Source of the DNA: JAEWWD01 sp964440115
GTDB taxonomy: Bacteria; Bacillota; Clostridia; Christensenellales; CAG-138
Assembly (NCBI GenBank): GCA_964440115.1
Contig: CAYTPV010000008.1
Location: 1 to 64,000 of the forward strand
Direction: 5' to 3'
DNA length: 64,000 bases
The translations under genes were made by a program, and so were the position numbers. The notes below the pieces were generated by a model. It ran no database searches, had not been told where the DNA came from, and saw only the letters and a list, made by a program, of their open reading frames with translations. Every line of letters begins with the position of its first letter. The stretch's first letter is position 1. Below, in pieces: positions 17,299 through 26,031 of this stretch.

Positions 17299-18082
17299 CG
17301 AATATTTGCCCCGAAAGATACAGCGCCGCGCGCCCGCCAATACGCACGCGCTCGCCGTCCATTCTGCAATGCAGCGTGCCGCCGCGCGCGGAAACCTGTT
17401 TGGCAAGCATCTGCTCCTTATTGAGCCTGTTTGACCAGTAAGGGATCAGCGTGCAGTGCGCAGAGCCCGTGACGGGGTCTTCCGCAATGCCCACCTTGGG
17501 CGCGAAAAAGCGGGAAACAAAATCCGTCCCCTGCTCGTCGCCGGGCGCGGTGATGATAAGCCCCATGCCAGTAAGTCCCTTTACCAGTTCGATATCAGGC
17601 TTCGCTTCGCGGACTGCCTTCGCATCCGGCAGTAACAGCATAAGATCGCGCGATAAATGCGCTTCGAGTACCGGCGCGCCGACGGCTTTTGCCATGGCAG
17701 CATCCACCGGAATGGGCTCGGGTGAACGCGCGGGGAAATCCAGCTCAAACAGACCCTTGCTGCAGCGGACAGTAAGCTCTCCGCTGACTTGCGTGTGAAA
17801 ACGCATGCACTGTATGCGCGGAGCGATATACCGCGCTATGATATACGCCGCGCCCAGCGTGGCGTGGCCGCACAGGTCGATTTCCGCCGTGGGCGTAAAC
17901 CACCGTAGGCCGTAATCGCCCACATCGCTGCGTTTGTGCACAAATGCCGTTTCAGAGAGGTTGTTTTCTGCGGCGATCTGCTGCATGGTTGCTGCTGCAA
18001 GCTCCTGCTCCGTAACACACACGCCGGCCGGATTGCCGGAAAACACCGCGTCCGTAAACGCGTCTACAACATAATACCGCAA
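17294..18082 (-). CDS. PhzF family isomerase-fold protein
   Basis: A 262-residue protein of the PhzF/YHI9 family, two-domain diaminopimelate-epimerase-like folds. Signatures are VDAFTDAVFSGNPAGVC, LSETAFV (carrying the catalytic Glu), IDLCGHATLGAAY, and AEDPVTGSAHC. The family isomerises small hydroxylated aromatic acids; the substrate here is unknown. The start is a TTG with AAGGAGG seven bases upstream; the longer frame to 18214 runs back into the Fe-S gene and is not coding. The stop codon falls inside the last hairpin of repeat D1. It lies 43 bases after the QueG-like gene on the same strand. Confidence 0.9.
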   Translation of the reverse strand: MRYYVVDAFTDAVFSGNPAGVCVTEQELAAATMQQIAAENNLSETAFVHKRSDVGDYGLRWFTPTAEIDLCGHATLGAAYIIARYIAPRIQCMRFHTQVSGELTVRCSKGLFELDFPARSPEPIPVDAAMAKAVGAPVLEAHLSRDLMLLLPDAKAVREAKPDIELVKGLTGMGLIITAPGDEQGTDFVSRFFAPKVGIAEDPVTGSAHCTLIPYWSNRLNKEQMLAKQVSARGGTLHCRMDGERVRIGGRAALYLSGQIFV

Positions 18083-18125
18083 ATTAAACTCCTCCTTCTT
18101 CGTATTGGAATGTATGTACTGACCC

Positions 18126-18809
18126 CTAGCGGGACGCCGCCCTTTGCGAAACCGGGCACTGCGTTCTGCAGCGGTTGCAGTTGCAAACGGAAAACCCGCG
18201 CGCATTGTTCTCATAGGTGTGCGCGCGGCACAAAAGCTGGTTGGCGGATACGCCGTCGAGCGCGTGGGCGGGGCAGTTGTCCATGCAGATACGGCAGCTT
18301 TTGACGCAGGGGCTTTCGATCAGCGGATCGGAAACAAGCGCGAGATTGGTCAGCACCACGCCGATGTTGACCATCGACCCGTACTGCGGGCTTAAAAACA
18401 GCGCGCTTTTGCCTATGCCGCCCAGACCCGCGAGCTGCGCGGCGTGGCGCATAGAGAGGATGCCCCGGCCTTCGGTGCGCTCGGCGTCCCAGTATTCGTA
18501 AGGGCCGTCGCAGGGAATTGGCGCGGCTTCGCCGCCCATTTCCTCTATTTCGCGGCTGAGCGCGAGCGATATTTCATCCACCTGCGCGAGCGTGAGGTTG
18601 CTGAAGTGGCAATATGCAATGCGCGGGCTTACGCGCGTAAGTCCCTTGGGCATGTGCTTGAGGAATACTACCGCGCTTTGGAACGCGGAGTAAATATCGC
18701 GCGGATGGAACCCTTCGGGCGCGCCCTCAAAACGGTCGGCGGCGGCTATGCCGCAGGCGTCCGCGCCCAGCGAAAGCGCGAGTTCCTTGATTTTCTGTTC
18801 GATGCCCAT
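18126..18809 (-). CDS. QueG-like 4Fe-4S protein, copy 1
   Basis: A 227-residue protein resembling the iron-sulfur part of epoxyqueuosine reductase (QueG). SLGADACGIAAADRF opens the fold, AGLGGIGKSALF matches the conserved loop, and the C-terminus has two 4Fe-4S clusters: CVKSCRICMDNCP and CNCNRCRTQCP. True QueG is longer (about 300-380 residues) and has cobalamin-binding residues and a HEAT tail, which are missing. It is therefore better called an uncharacterised epoxyqueuosine reductase-like protein. I chose the ATG at 18809 after AGGAGGGGG. A paralogue lies 410 bases upstream across a family A repeat. Confidence 0.8.
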   Translation of the reverse strand: MGIEQKIKELALSLGADACGIAAADRFEGAPEGFHPRDIYSAFQSAVVFLKHMPKGLTRVSPRIAYCHFSNLTLAQVDEISLALSREIEEMGGEAAPIPCDGPYEYWDAERTEGRGILSMRHAAQLAGLGGIGKSALFLSPQYGSMVNIGVVLTNLALVSDPLIESPCVKSCRICMDNCPAHALDGVSANQLLCRAHTYENNARGFSVCNCNRCRTQCPVSQRAASR

Positions 18810-18928
18810 ACCCTTGCCCCCTCCTGTTTTGCCTATGGTACCACGCGAACTGATGCTTGTACAGTATATGGCTATAAATGGTTGCATAGGTATCGGCTCA
18901 TAATGAGCCGACGATATTCTATTTTGCA

Positions 18929-19185
18929 GGGGGGAACTGCCGCCCCCCCCTGCGCCCTCTATGGCGTTTGCATAGAGATTTCTAAGTTTGTGAAACAAGC
19001 TATAGGGGGCGCGGGGAGGCGGAGCCACGCGCTGCCTGCGGCAGATGAAGCGTAGCGGAAGCCCAGTGAGCAAGGAAGCGCAAGGAAACGGCTATGCCGT
19101 GACTTAGCGTGACCATTGCGAACTGTTAAGCCCTCCCGCTTTATAATAAAAAAATACTCCGTCGCCGCCTATAGGCGGCGATACC
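18929..19185 (-). repeat. Family A long element
   Basis: Reverse orientation. It ends with GTCGCCGCC-tata-GGCGGCGATACC (19161-19185). Inward lie an A/T run, CCCTCCCGC, the ACCATTGCGAACTG segment and a CCCAGTGAGCAAGGAAGCGC segment shared with copies at 36.8, 42.4 and 51.2 kb. A GGGGGG/CCCCCC hairpin marks the far side. It separates two paralogous Fe-S genes. Confidence 0.8.
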
Positions 19186-19219
19186 TCTGATATTCTTAGA
19201 AACTCGTTGCATGAAGGCT

Positions 19220-19891
19220 CTAATATCTTCCGACAGCCAGCGGGCAAATTACGCGGCAGCGGTTGCAGAGTATTAACTCCGTACCGTCGGGCGCGCGTCC
19301 CATGGAAAAATTCAGGCAATGTTCTGCATTAAGTTTATGATCCGCTAATGCGTGTACCGGGCAGTTTTCCTCGCAAAGCCTGCAATCCGGCAGACAGTTG
19401 CCTATGCACATCGAGTCAGGCTGCAGGTCCAGATTGGTGATCACCGCCCCGATATTCACAAAATTCCCGAACCTGCCGTTGATGAGCATCGTGCCCCGTC
19501 CATGCACCCCCAACCCCGCGAATACTGCCGCGTGTGTTAAATTGATGAGTCCGCGCCCGAGCCTGCCATGTTCGTTATATTGCTCAAGCGGCCTTCCGGC
19601 AGGTACGGGCATTGCGCCCGCGCCCATGCTTTCAATATCCAGGCTTGCTTCGAAGGATATCCGGTCCAGTTCTCTGTCCGCCACTTCCATGGCCTGCTGA
19701 TACGCGACAAGAGAGTCGCTCAGTACAAAGCTTCGGGGCAGTCTGCGCAGGAATACGACAACCGAGCGCGCAGCAGGGAATATGTTTGCGGGATGCATTT
19801 CCCACGGGTCGGCGTCAAAACGTTCAATCCCCGCGATACCGCAGGCATCCGCCCCCAGATCCAGCAGAATTCGTTTGATAATCTTTTCCAT
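19220..19891 (-). CDS. QueG-like 4Fe-4S protein, copy 2
   Basis: A 223-residue paralogue of the gene at 18126-18809. Shared landmarks are LGADACGIAGIERFDADP, AGLGVHGRGTMLI, NIGAVITNLDL, and the cluster motifs CLPDCRLCEENCP and CNRCRVICP. Both copies keep eight cysteines suited to two 4Fe-4S clusters and lack the extra C-terminal domain of QueG. The ATG at 19891 follows AGGAGGGGG. The tandem arrangement suggests local duplication followed by marked divergence and insertion of a family A repeat between the copies. The reaction and partner are unknown. Confidence 0.8.
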   Translation of the reverse strand: MEKIIKRILLDLGADACGIAGIERFDADPWEMHPANIFPAARSVVVFLRRLPRSFVLSDSLVAYQQAMEVADRELDRISFEASLDIESMGAGAMPVPAGRPLEQYNEHGRLGRGLINLTHAAVFAGLGVHGRGTMLINGRFGNFVNIGAVITNLDLQPDSMCIGNCLPDCRLCEENCPVHALADHKLNAEHCLNFSMGRAPDGTELILCNRCRVICPLAVGRY

Positions 19892-20010
19892 GACTGCCCC
19901 CTCCTGCACTCTATCAAGAGTCTATGAGCGGCACCCTCCCGATCAGCACACAGGAATTACCAGAAATGCGCGTGTTTTGTGTTTTCATGCGGCAGAATAT
20001 TGTTTTAAAA

Positions 20011-20056
20011 ATGTGGCGGGATTTGATGCCCGCCTTAAAAAAGTGCCACATTTTGT
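20011..20056. other. Nested inverted repeat upstream of the VTC gene
   Basis: AAAATGTGGC and GCCACATTTT form the outer arms; GGCGGG..CCCGCC lies inside, so two stems can nest. It sits about 80 bases before the VTC start codon. The lack of a T-run right after the inner stem and the AT-rich outer arms suggest a regulatory or leader structure rather than a terminator. Confidence 0.45.
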
Positions 20057-20138
20057 GTAATTTGCGCCATAGTGCCAACATTGCGATGCCACATGCGGTT
20101 GGTTTAATAGACGCATCCCAATGAATAGGAGGTCCGCC

Positions 20139-20843
20139 ATGAAAACCGTATTTCAGCGAATTGAAAAGAAATACCTGTTGGATGCCTTGGCCTGCCGCAC
20201 GTTGCTGCTGCGCATTCGCGACCAGCTCACGCCGGACGCTTACCCCCGATATACCGTAAGCAACGTGTATTTCGATACGCCGGATTGGCTGCTCGCCCGC
20301 CGCTCCATCGAGCAGCCGCATTTAAAAGAAAAACTCAGGCTGCGCGGCTACGGCGTGCCCGCTTCAGCCGATACCGTATTTCTGGAGCTCAAACGTAAGG
20401 TGGACGGCGTGGTATATAAACGCCGGGAGGCCATGACGCTTGCTGAAGCTGAGCGGTATTGTAAAACCGGGCGGCACAGCGGCGGCTCGCAGATATGGAA
20501 CGAGCTGGAGTATTTTCAAAGGCTGTATCACCCCGAGCCCAGAGTTTACCTCGCGTATGACCGCCGGGCGTTTACCGGCAAGGAAGACCCTGCGCTCCGG
20601 TTGACGCTGGATACGAATATCCGCTTTCGGACAGACAATCTGCGTCTTGGTGCGGGCGATTGGGGCAGCCAGCTCATGCAGGATGGGGATTGCCTCATGG
20701 AAATCAAGGCCGATGGGGCCATGCCGCTGTGGCTAAGCCATACGCTTTGCGATCTGTCCATATTCCCCACGTCCTTCTCCAAGTATGGAGCAGTATATAA
20801 AAATGCCCTTTGCGGGCAAAGGAGTGTGCTGGCCTGTGTTTGA
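20139..20843 (+). CDS. VTC-domain (polyphosphate polymerase-like) protein
   Basis: A 234-residue VTC domain protein, the triphosphate-tunnel fold of the yeast vacuolar polyphosphate polymerase. Tunnel features include FQRIEKKYLL (basic and acidic residues at the entry), SNVYFDTPDW, KEKLRLRGYG, VFLELKRKVDGVVYKRR, LAYDRRAF and MEIKADGAMP. Bacterial VTC domains are thought to use nucleotide or polyphosphate substrates. TAGGAGG lies directly upstream of the ATG at 20139. It overlaps the DUF4956 gene by eight bases, and a beta-helix lipoprotein follows; this trio is a common cluster in Clostridia. Confidence 0.88.
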   Translation: MKTVFQRIEKKYLLDALACRTLLLRIRDQLTPDAYPRYTVSNVYFDTPDWLLARRSIEQPHLKEKLRLRGYGVPASADTVFLELKRKVDGVVYKRREAMTLAEAERYCKTGRHSGGSQIWNELEYFQRLYHPEPRVYLAYDRRAFTGKEDPALRLTLDTNIRFRTDNLRLGAGDWGSQLMQDGDCLMEIKADGAMPLWLSHTLCDLSIFPTSFSKYGAVYKNALCGQRSVLACV

Positions 20844-21501
20844 ATCGGTATTATCCACGGGTATTCTTACGGTAGGAAACGTGTTGCTGTGCTTGGCCGT
20901 ATCCCTCGCGCTCGGACTTTTTATTTCTATTCTTTATGCAAAACGGGGCGGCTGCAGCAAAAACTTCGCGATAGCGCTCGCGCTGCTTCCGGCTTTGGTA
21001 CAGCTCGTTATCCTGATGGTCAATGGCAACCTTGGCGCGGGCGTGGCCGTCGCCGGTGCGTTCAGTCTGGTACGGTTCCGTTCCATCCCCGGCAGCGCGC
21101 GTGAAATCGTGGCCATATTCTTTGCGATGGCCGTGGGCCTTGCCTGCGGTATGGGGTATCTCGCGTTTGCGGCGGCGTTTACAGTCATCATCGGCATTGC
21201 ACTGTTCGTATTAAGCGTAACCCGCTTTGGCGAAAGCGGCGAACAGGAAAAGGATCTTCGCATCACCATCCCCGAGGAGCTCGATTACACCGGCGCGTTT
21301 GACGATTTGTTTGCGCAATACACCAATGGGGTAGCGCTCGATCGCGTCAAAACGGTCAATCTGGGCAGTATGTATGAGCTTCGCTACAGCGTGAAGCTCA
21401 AGGATGAACGCAGGGAAAAGGAATTCATAGACGCTTTGCGCTGCCGCAACGCCAATCTCACCGTGGTGCTGGCGAAAAAATCCCTGCAGGAAGCGCTGTA
21501 G
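20836..21501 (+). CDS. DUF4956 membrane protein
   Basis: A 221-residue membrane protein with four or five helices in its first 140 residues (SVLSTGILTVGNVLLCLAVS onward). AFSLVRFRSIPGSAREI is the DUF4956 hallmark. A cytoplasmic alpha/beta tail with KTVNLGSMYELRYSVKL follows. I chose the GTG at 20836 because AAAGGAG lies 11 bases ahead and the helix begins there; the frame from 20785 overlaps VTC by 59 bases. The eight-base overlap with VTC implies translational coupling and a shared function at the membrane, perhaps coupling polymer synthesis to export. Confidence 0.88.
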   Translation: MFESVLSTGILTVGNVLLCLAVSLALGLFISILYAKRGGCSKNFAIALALLPALVQLVILMVNGNLGAGVAVAGAFSLVRFRSIPGSAREIVAIFFAMAVGLACGMGYLAFAAAFTVIIGIALFVLSVTRFGESGEQEKDLRITIPEELDYTGAFDDLFAQYTNGVALDRVKTVNLGSMYELRYSVKLKDERREKEFIDALRCRNANLTVVLAKKSLQEAL

Positions 21502-21508
21502 GAGTACT

Positions 21509-21617
21509 GCACGTATCGCCGCCGTCACTCTCGGCGGGATACGCCTCGAGCTTCGCGGCGGCGACGAAAATGTATTTTATTTAATAGCGGGCGGGCTTCG
21601 CCCCCCGCACCCCCTGA
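21509..21617 (+). repeat. Family A element
   Basis: GTATCGCCGCC begins it, with an inner CGGCGGGATACGCC segment and GCGGCGGCGACGAAAATG, then ATTTTATTTAATAGCGGGCGGGCTTCGCCCCCCGC. It fills most of the gap between the DUF4956 and lipoprotein genes. Confidence 0.8.
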
Positions 21618-21718
21618 GATACGATGATATGTCGGGTTCTCTGCCCGCAATACTGGGTGAACTTCCTGACTATACCCTCTCTTCTCGGGCAAACCAATTA
21701 TTAGTGAGGTGCTATCAT

Positions 21719-23887
21719 ATGAAACATCGATTTCTAAGGGCGGCGGCGTTGTTTACCGCGCTGCTGCTCACGGGCTGTACGGCGGCAACGAAGCCGCCAT
21801 CCGCCACAGCCGCAGCGACTCCCGCTGCGACTGAACAGGCAACGGCAACGCCTGAAGTTACGGATGCGGATGCGGTGCCCACGGCGGGCAAAATTACAAT
21901 GGCCAACGCCGAATTTGACGAAAAGGACGCCTATACCGATTGGCAGAGCGACGCGTATACCACTGTAACGTTCAGCGGTACAAGCATCACCGCGAACGGC
22001 ACCGGCGCGCAGATCGACGGCAGCAAGCTGACAATCACGGCGGCGGGCACGTATGTGCTTTCCGGTACTCTGAGCGACGGATACATACTCGTGGACGCTC
22101 CGGACAGCGCGGATGTGCGCATCGTATTGAACGCAGCGTCGATTACCAGCGCATCGGGCGCGCCGCTGTTTGTGAAAAACGCGGATAAAGTGACCATCTC
22201 CCTCGCGCCGGGTACGCAGAACACCCTCACCGACGCGGCGGAGTATACGTACGACGCGTATGACAAGGAGGAAGACGAGCCTTCCGCCGCGCTGTTCTCC
22301 AAGGCCGATCTCGTTTTCAACGGCACCGGCGCACTCACGGTGACGGCACAGCACAACGACGGCATTACAAGCAAAGATTCCCTGAAAATCGTGGAAGGCA
22401 CCTTTGACATTACGGCCAAGGACGACGGCATCGTCGGCAAGGATTTCGTGGCCGTGCAAACGGCGCAGATTACCATCAATGCGGGCGGAGACGGCATCAA
22501 ATCCACAAACGATAAAGAGGAATATCTGGGCTTTATCGCCATAGCAAACGGCAAGTTCACCATCAAGGCAGGCTCGGACGGAATACAGGCAGAGACGGAA
22601 CTTTATATTGAAGACGGTGACTTTAACATCACCACCGGCGCCGGAAGCGCTGCTGCCCAGAAGAAGGGCGATCAACCCCCGCAGGGCGAAATGCCGCAGG
22701 GTGGGCAGGCGCCGCGGGGCGGCCAGCCTCCGCAAGGTGAAAAACCCCAGAACGGAGAAGCGCCCCAAGGCCAGCCCCCGCAGGGCGGCAGAGGCCCCGG
22801 CGGTACAACGGATGGCACAAGCTCCACAACCGTGCAGGCGGAAGATACGTCTGCAAATTCCGGTTCCGGCCTGACGATTATCCAAACGGCAGCCAAATCG
22901 ACCGTGGACGGTACAAGCTCGGCGACCGTGAACAACACACAGGGCAATACTGCGGCGAATGCGCCCGCGAATGCACAGGGGAGCGGCAATGCCGCCGTTC
23001 CGACGGCAACGGACGAAACCTCGTCTGAAAGCTTCAAGGCGCTCAAAGCGGGTACATTCGTCACGATCATGGGCGGGTCGTTTACCATCGACGCGCAGGA
23101 AGACGCCGTGCACTCCAACGCCATCGCCATACATGGCGGTTCGCTTACCATCGCGGCGGGCGACGACGGTATCCACGCCGATGACAGCATTCTCATCGCA
23201 AACGGTTTGATCAGCATTACGTCGAGCTATGAAGGCGTGGAAGGTCTGCGCGTGGATATCACCGGCGGCGAAGTGGATATCGTATCTTCCGACGACGGCC
23301 TGAATATCGCGGGTGGCAACGACAGCAGCGGCGGCGGCAACGATATGTTCGCGGTCACGCAAGGCGCGCGTTTCATCATCAGCGGTGGCAAGGTGCATAT
23401 CAACGCTTCCGGCGACGGGCTGGATACCAACGGCTCCGGCACTATCACCGGCGGTGAGGTCACCGTCAGCGGGCCGACCAGCAACGGCAACGGCGCGCTC
23501 GATTATAACGGCGAATTCGTCATCACAGGAGGAACGCTCATTGCGGTGGGCAGCTCCGGTATGGCACAAGCCCCCTCGGAAAGCACCACGCAGCCGAGCA
23601 TCGCGGGCAATCTCGATGCCGCGCAGCAGGCGAACACCACATTGACGCTGTTGGACTCGACGGGCAGGGCTATTCTTACCTACAAGCCCAATAAAGCATA
23701 CCAGTTCGTCGCGTTCAGTTCGCCGGAGCTGCATACTGGCGAAACCTATACCATAGCCGTCAACGGAACAACAGTGAAGGAGGTGACGCTATCGGAAATG
23801 GTGACTACTTTCTCCCTCAACGCTGCCATGGGCGGCGGAAGCGGCCAGCGTCAGCCCAATAAGGGGCAGCAGGCGACCGCGCAATAG
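21719..23887 (+). CDS. Cthe_2159-like beta-helix lipoprotein
   Basis: A 722-residue exported lipoprotein, with lipobox LLTGC (Cys about 19) and an Ala/Thr linker. Repeated ITANGTG, GGDGIKSTND and GDDGIHADDS units form right-handed beta-helix rungs like the carbohydrate-binding Cthe_2159 family. About residues 315-370 are a Pro/Gln/Gly-rich insert (PPQG and GGQ units) that interrupts the helix, followed by a Ser/Thr-rich stretch, before the rungs resume. GAGGTG precedes the ATG. It follows VTC and DUF4956 on the same strand, a trio seen in other Clostridia, though a family A repeat separates it from DUF4956. Polysaccharide binding at the cell surface is the likely role. Confidence 0.88.
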   Translation: MKHRFLRAAALFTALLLTGCTAATKPPSATAAATPAATEQATATPEVTDADAVPTAGKITMANAEFDEKDAYTDWQSDAYTTVTFSGTSITANGTGAQIDGSKLTITAAGTYVLSGTLSDGYILVDAPDSADVRIVLNAASITSASGAPLFVKNADKVTISLAPGTQNTLTDAAEYTYDAYDKEEDEPSAALFSKADLVFNGTGALTVTAQHNDGITSKDSLKIVEGTFDITAKDDGIVGKDFVAVQTAQITINAGGDGIKSTNDKEEYLGFIAIANGKFTIKAGSDGIQAETELYIEDGDFNITTGAGSAAAQKKGDQPPQGEMPQGGQAPRGGQPPQGEKPQNGEAPQGQPPQGGRGPGGTTDGTSSTTVQAEDTSANSGSGLTIIQTAAKSTVDGTSSATVNNTQGNTAANAPANAQGSGNAAVPTATDETSSESFKALKAGTFVTIMGGSFTIDAQEDAVHSNAIAIHGGSLTIAAGDDGIHADDSILIANGLISITSSYEGVEGLRVDITGGEVDIVSSDDGLNIAGGNDSSGGGNDMFAVTQGARFIISGGKVHINASGDGLDTNGSGTITGGEVTVSGPTSNGNGALDYNGEFVITGGTLIAVGSSGMAQAPSESTTQPSIAGNLDAAQQANTTLTLLDSTGRAILTYKPNKAYQFVAFSSPELHTGETYTIAVNGTTVKEVTLSEMVTTFSLNAAMGGGSGQRQPNKGQQATAQ

Positions 23888-23915
23888 ATCAGAGTATTTC
23901 TTCTTTTCTCCCCTT

Positions 23916-23944
23916 TCAAAAAAGTGCCTATGGCACTTTTTTGA
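23916..23944 (+). terminator. Perfect palindrome terminator after the beta-helix gene
   Basis: TCAAAAAAGTGCC-tat-GGCACTTTTTTGA, a 13-base perfect stem with a T-run inside its 3' arm. It follows the stop by 29 bases and could act on either strand. A second palindrome, CAGGAACCGCC..GGCGGTTCCTG, lies at about 23950-23988. Confidence 0.75.
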
Positions 23945-24035
23945 GTTTTACAGGAACCGCCTGTACCAAAGGTACGGCCGGCGGTTCCTGGAAGGAAATC
24001 CTTGGCGCGGCAAGGCTTGCGCTCGCGCCGTACAT

Positions 24036-24112
24036 GCACCCGAATGATACATTCGGGTATTCTTCAAGGAATGATGTGCGGCATTTGCCGCACAGCCAAC
24101 CGCCTGCTCGCG
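24036..24112. repeat. Family C element C1
   Basis: CCCGAATG-ata-CATTCGGG, a TTCTTCAAGGAATGATG segment and TGTGCGGCA..TGCCGCACA. The reverse complement recurs at 31778-31856 with only a few differences. Confidence 0.75.
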
Positions 24113-24114
24113 AA

Positions 24115-24277
24115 TGAAGCATAAATGCATAAGGCCCTGCTAAAGCAAGCGGAGAGCCGAAGCCGAGCGCCGCTTGTGCCACCATTGGTGGATGAAGCAG
24201 AGTGGTAATGGGGAGCGCGAGGGGGCGAAGCCCCCTCGCATAAAAAAATATCGTCGCCGCCTCTTGGCGGCGATACC
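24115..24277 (-). repeat. Family A element (reverse)
   Basis: It ends with GTCGCCGCC-tctt-GGCGGCGATACC (24253-24277), preceded by an A-rich run and GCGAGGGGGC..GCCCCCTCGC. Together with C1 and the terminator it fills the 517-base gap before the RlmI-like gene. Confidence 0.8.
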
Positions 24278-24404
24278 TTGTAAATTTGCTCCCAAACGGA
24301 GCAATAGTTGACACTGAATACCCGATATTGCGCGTTATTGCCGCACAACCTATAATAAACACAGCGCGCCAACAAAACGCGCGCAAGTTTGGAGGCTCCC
24401 TTAA

Positions 24405-25628
24405 ATGGAACGACCCTACGCCAAAGTCAACATTACCGAAAAATCCGAGCGCTCCGTGCGCGCAGGCCACCCCTGGGTATATGGGGAGGAGATCATAGAA
24501 AGCGCCGGTACATTCAACAACGGCGATATCGTGGACGTATACACCAAAAAAGGCCGCTGGCTCGGCGCGGGGTATTACAACGATAACTCCAAGATCCGCG
24601 TGCGCATCATATCCAACAACACCAACGACCGTTTCGACGAGCAGTTTTACGATCGCCGTGTCCGCCACGCTGTCGAATACCGCCGCACTGTCATGGGCGA
24701 CGATTTTAGTGCCTGCCGCCTTGTGTTCGGCGAAGCGGATTTCTTCCCCGGGCTGACGGTGGATAAATTCGGCGATATCCTCGTCACCGAAGTGCTCTCC
24801 CTCGGCATGGATAGGCGCAGGGATATGCTTTACCCGCTGCTTGTCAAGGTTCTTGCGGAACAGGGCGTCAAGGTACGCGCCATATTCGAGCGCAACGAGG
24901 ATTCGCTGCGCGATAAGGAAGGCCTGCCCAAGTACAAAGGCTTTTACCGCATGGATGGCCTGCTGGAAGATCTGGACGGCCACACCGAAATATGCGAAAA
25001 CGGCATATTCTACGATGTCGATTATATCAACGGCCAGAAGACAGGCTTCTTTCTGGATCAGAAATACAACCGCCTCGCTGCCGCGAAACTGGCGCAGGGC
25101 CACAGCGTGCTCGATTGCTGCACACATACCGGCGCGTTTGCGCTCAACGCCGCAAAAGCCGGAGCGACACGGGTGACGGCGGTGGATATTTCGCAGGACG
25201 CGCTCAATATGGCGCAGAAAAACGCCATCCGAAATGGTCTGGAAGCCAACATGCGCTTTTTAAAGGCGGATGTGTTCGATCTTTTAACCGAACTGGTGGA
25301 TACCAAGAACCGCGAATACGACTATATCATACTCGACCCGCCCGCCTTTACAAAAAGCGGCGCGACGTTACGCAACGCGTTCAAGGGCTACAAGGAAATT
25401 AATATGAAGGCCATGCGTGCGCTTCCGCGCGGCGGCTATCTCGCTACCTGCTCCTGCTCGCATTTCATGAACCGCGGGTTGTTCGAGCAGATGCTTGCAG
25501 AAGCTGCGGCGGACGCAAACGTGCGGTTGCGGCAGATCGAAGCGCGCCAGCAATCCGCCGACCACCCCATGCTGTGGGGCGTGCCGGAAACGGATTATCT
25601 GAAGTTCTACCTGTTTCAGGTGTCGTAA
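24405..25628 (+). CDS. rlmI: RlmI-like 23S rRNA m5C methyltransferase
   Basis: A 407-residue class I SAM methyltransferase of the RlmI family, which makes m5C1962 in 23S rRNA in E. coli. The N-terminal PUA domain (about 1-75) opens with RSVRAGHPWVYGEEI. The catalytic part has VLDCCTHTGAFALNAA (motif I), TAVDISQDAL, IILDPPAFTKS (motif IV) and ATCSCSHFM with the catalytic cysteines. Length and domain order match the family. GGAGG lies upstream of the ATG. The YCII gene follows 38 bases later and may be co-transcribed. Confidence 0.92.
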   Translation: MERPYAKVNITEKSERSVRAGHPWVYGEEIIESAGTFNNGDIVDVYTKKGRWLGAGYYNDNSKIRVRIISNNTNDRFDEQFYDRRVRHAVEYRRTVMGDDFSACRLVFGEADFFPGLTVDKFGDILVTEVLSLGMDRRRDMLYPLLVKVLAEQGVKVRAIFERNEDSLRDKEGLPKYKGFYRMDGLLEDLDGHTEICENGIFYDVDYINGQKTGFFLDQKYNRLAAAKLAQGHSVLDCCTHTGAFALNAAKAGATRVTAVDISQDALNMAQKNAIRNGLEANMRFLKADVFDLLTELVDTKNREYDYIILDPPAFTKSGATLRNAFKGYKEINMKAMRALPRGGYLATCSCSHFMNRGLFEQMLAEAAADANVRLRQIEARQQSADHPMLWGVPETDYLKFYLFQVS

Positions 25629-25666
25629 CGGCGGCGCGGGCAAATCTCTGTGAGGAAGGATCAAAT

Positions 25667-25948
25667 ATGCTGCTATACTTAGTAAAATATACTTTAAAAG
25701 GCAATGATAAAGGTGCACATGTAAAGCCTGATCACATTGAGTATCTAAAAAAATTATATGATGCGGGAACTTTACTGACGGCCGGATTGTTTATAGGTAA
25801 GGTCGGGGGATATCTTTTGTTTAAAACGAAATCCTTTGAAGAAGCGCAGGCATTGGTTGAGAAAGACCCGTATATTGTGCATGGGGTGAGAGACTATGAA
25901 ATCGAAGCTTGGGATGTCTCACCGTTTCCTCTTAAAGTTGTTGAGTAA
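25667..25948 (+). CDS. YCII family protein
   Basis: A 93-residue YciI-like protein of the dimeric alpha-beta barrel type. The fold is visible in HIEYLKKLYDAGTLLTAGLF, FKTKSFEEAQALVEKDP and the conserved His after it (YIVHGVRDYEIEAW). Family members may dehalogenate or bind small molecules; the role is unknown. The ATG at 25667 follows GAGGAAGG. It is visibly richer in A/T than its neighbours, which may hint at transfer. A strong terminator follows. Confidence 0.85.
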   Translation: MLLYLVKYTLKGNDKGAHVKPDHIEYLKKLYDAGTLLTAGLFIGKVGGYLLFKTKSFEEAQALVEKDPYIVHGVRDYEIEAWDVSPFPLKVVE

Positions 25949-25990
25949 ACCCCGTCACCGTGGGCAGACAGAGCATCGGGTTCCATAAGA

Positions 25991-26019
25991 AAAAGCCCGT
26001 CCGATTTGGACGGGCTTTG
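25991..26019. terminator. Bidirectional terminator
   Basis: AAGCCCGTCC..GGACGGGCTT with AAAAA before and TTTGTTGT after. It sits between the converging YCII gene and the tandem-repeat surface protein gene. Confidence 0.9.
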
Positions 26020-26031
26020 TTGTAACTTTGG

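Noticed and set aside
21734..23734. Long minus-strand open frame (666 codons) opposite the beta-helix gene
   Set aside because: Arg/Cys-rich shadow of the GC-rich real gene, with no ribosome site or recognisable motif.
23928..25127. Minus-strand open frame (399 codons) over the repeats and the RlmI gene
   Set aside because: Runs through palindromic repeats and the antisense of a clear methyltransferase.
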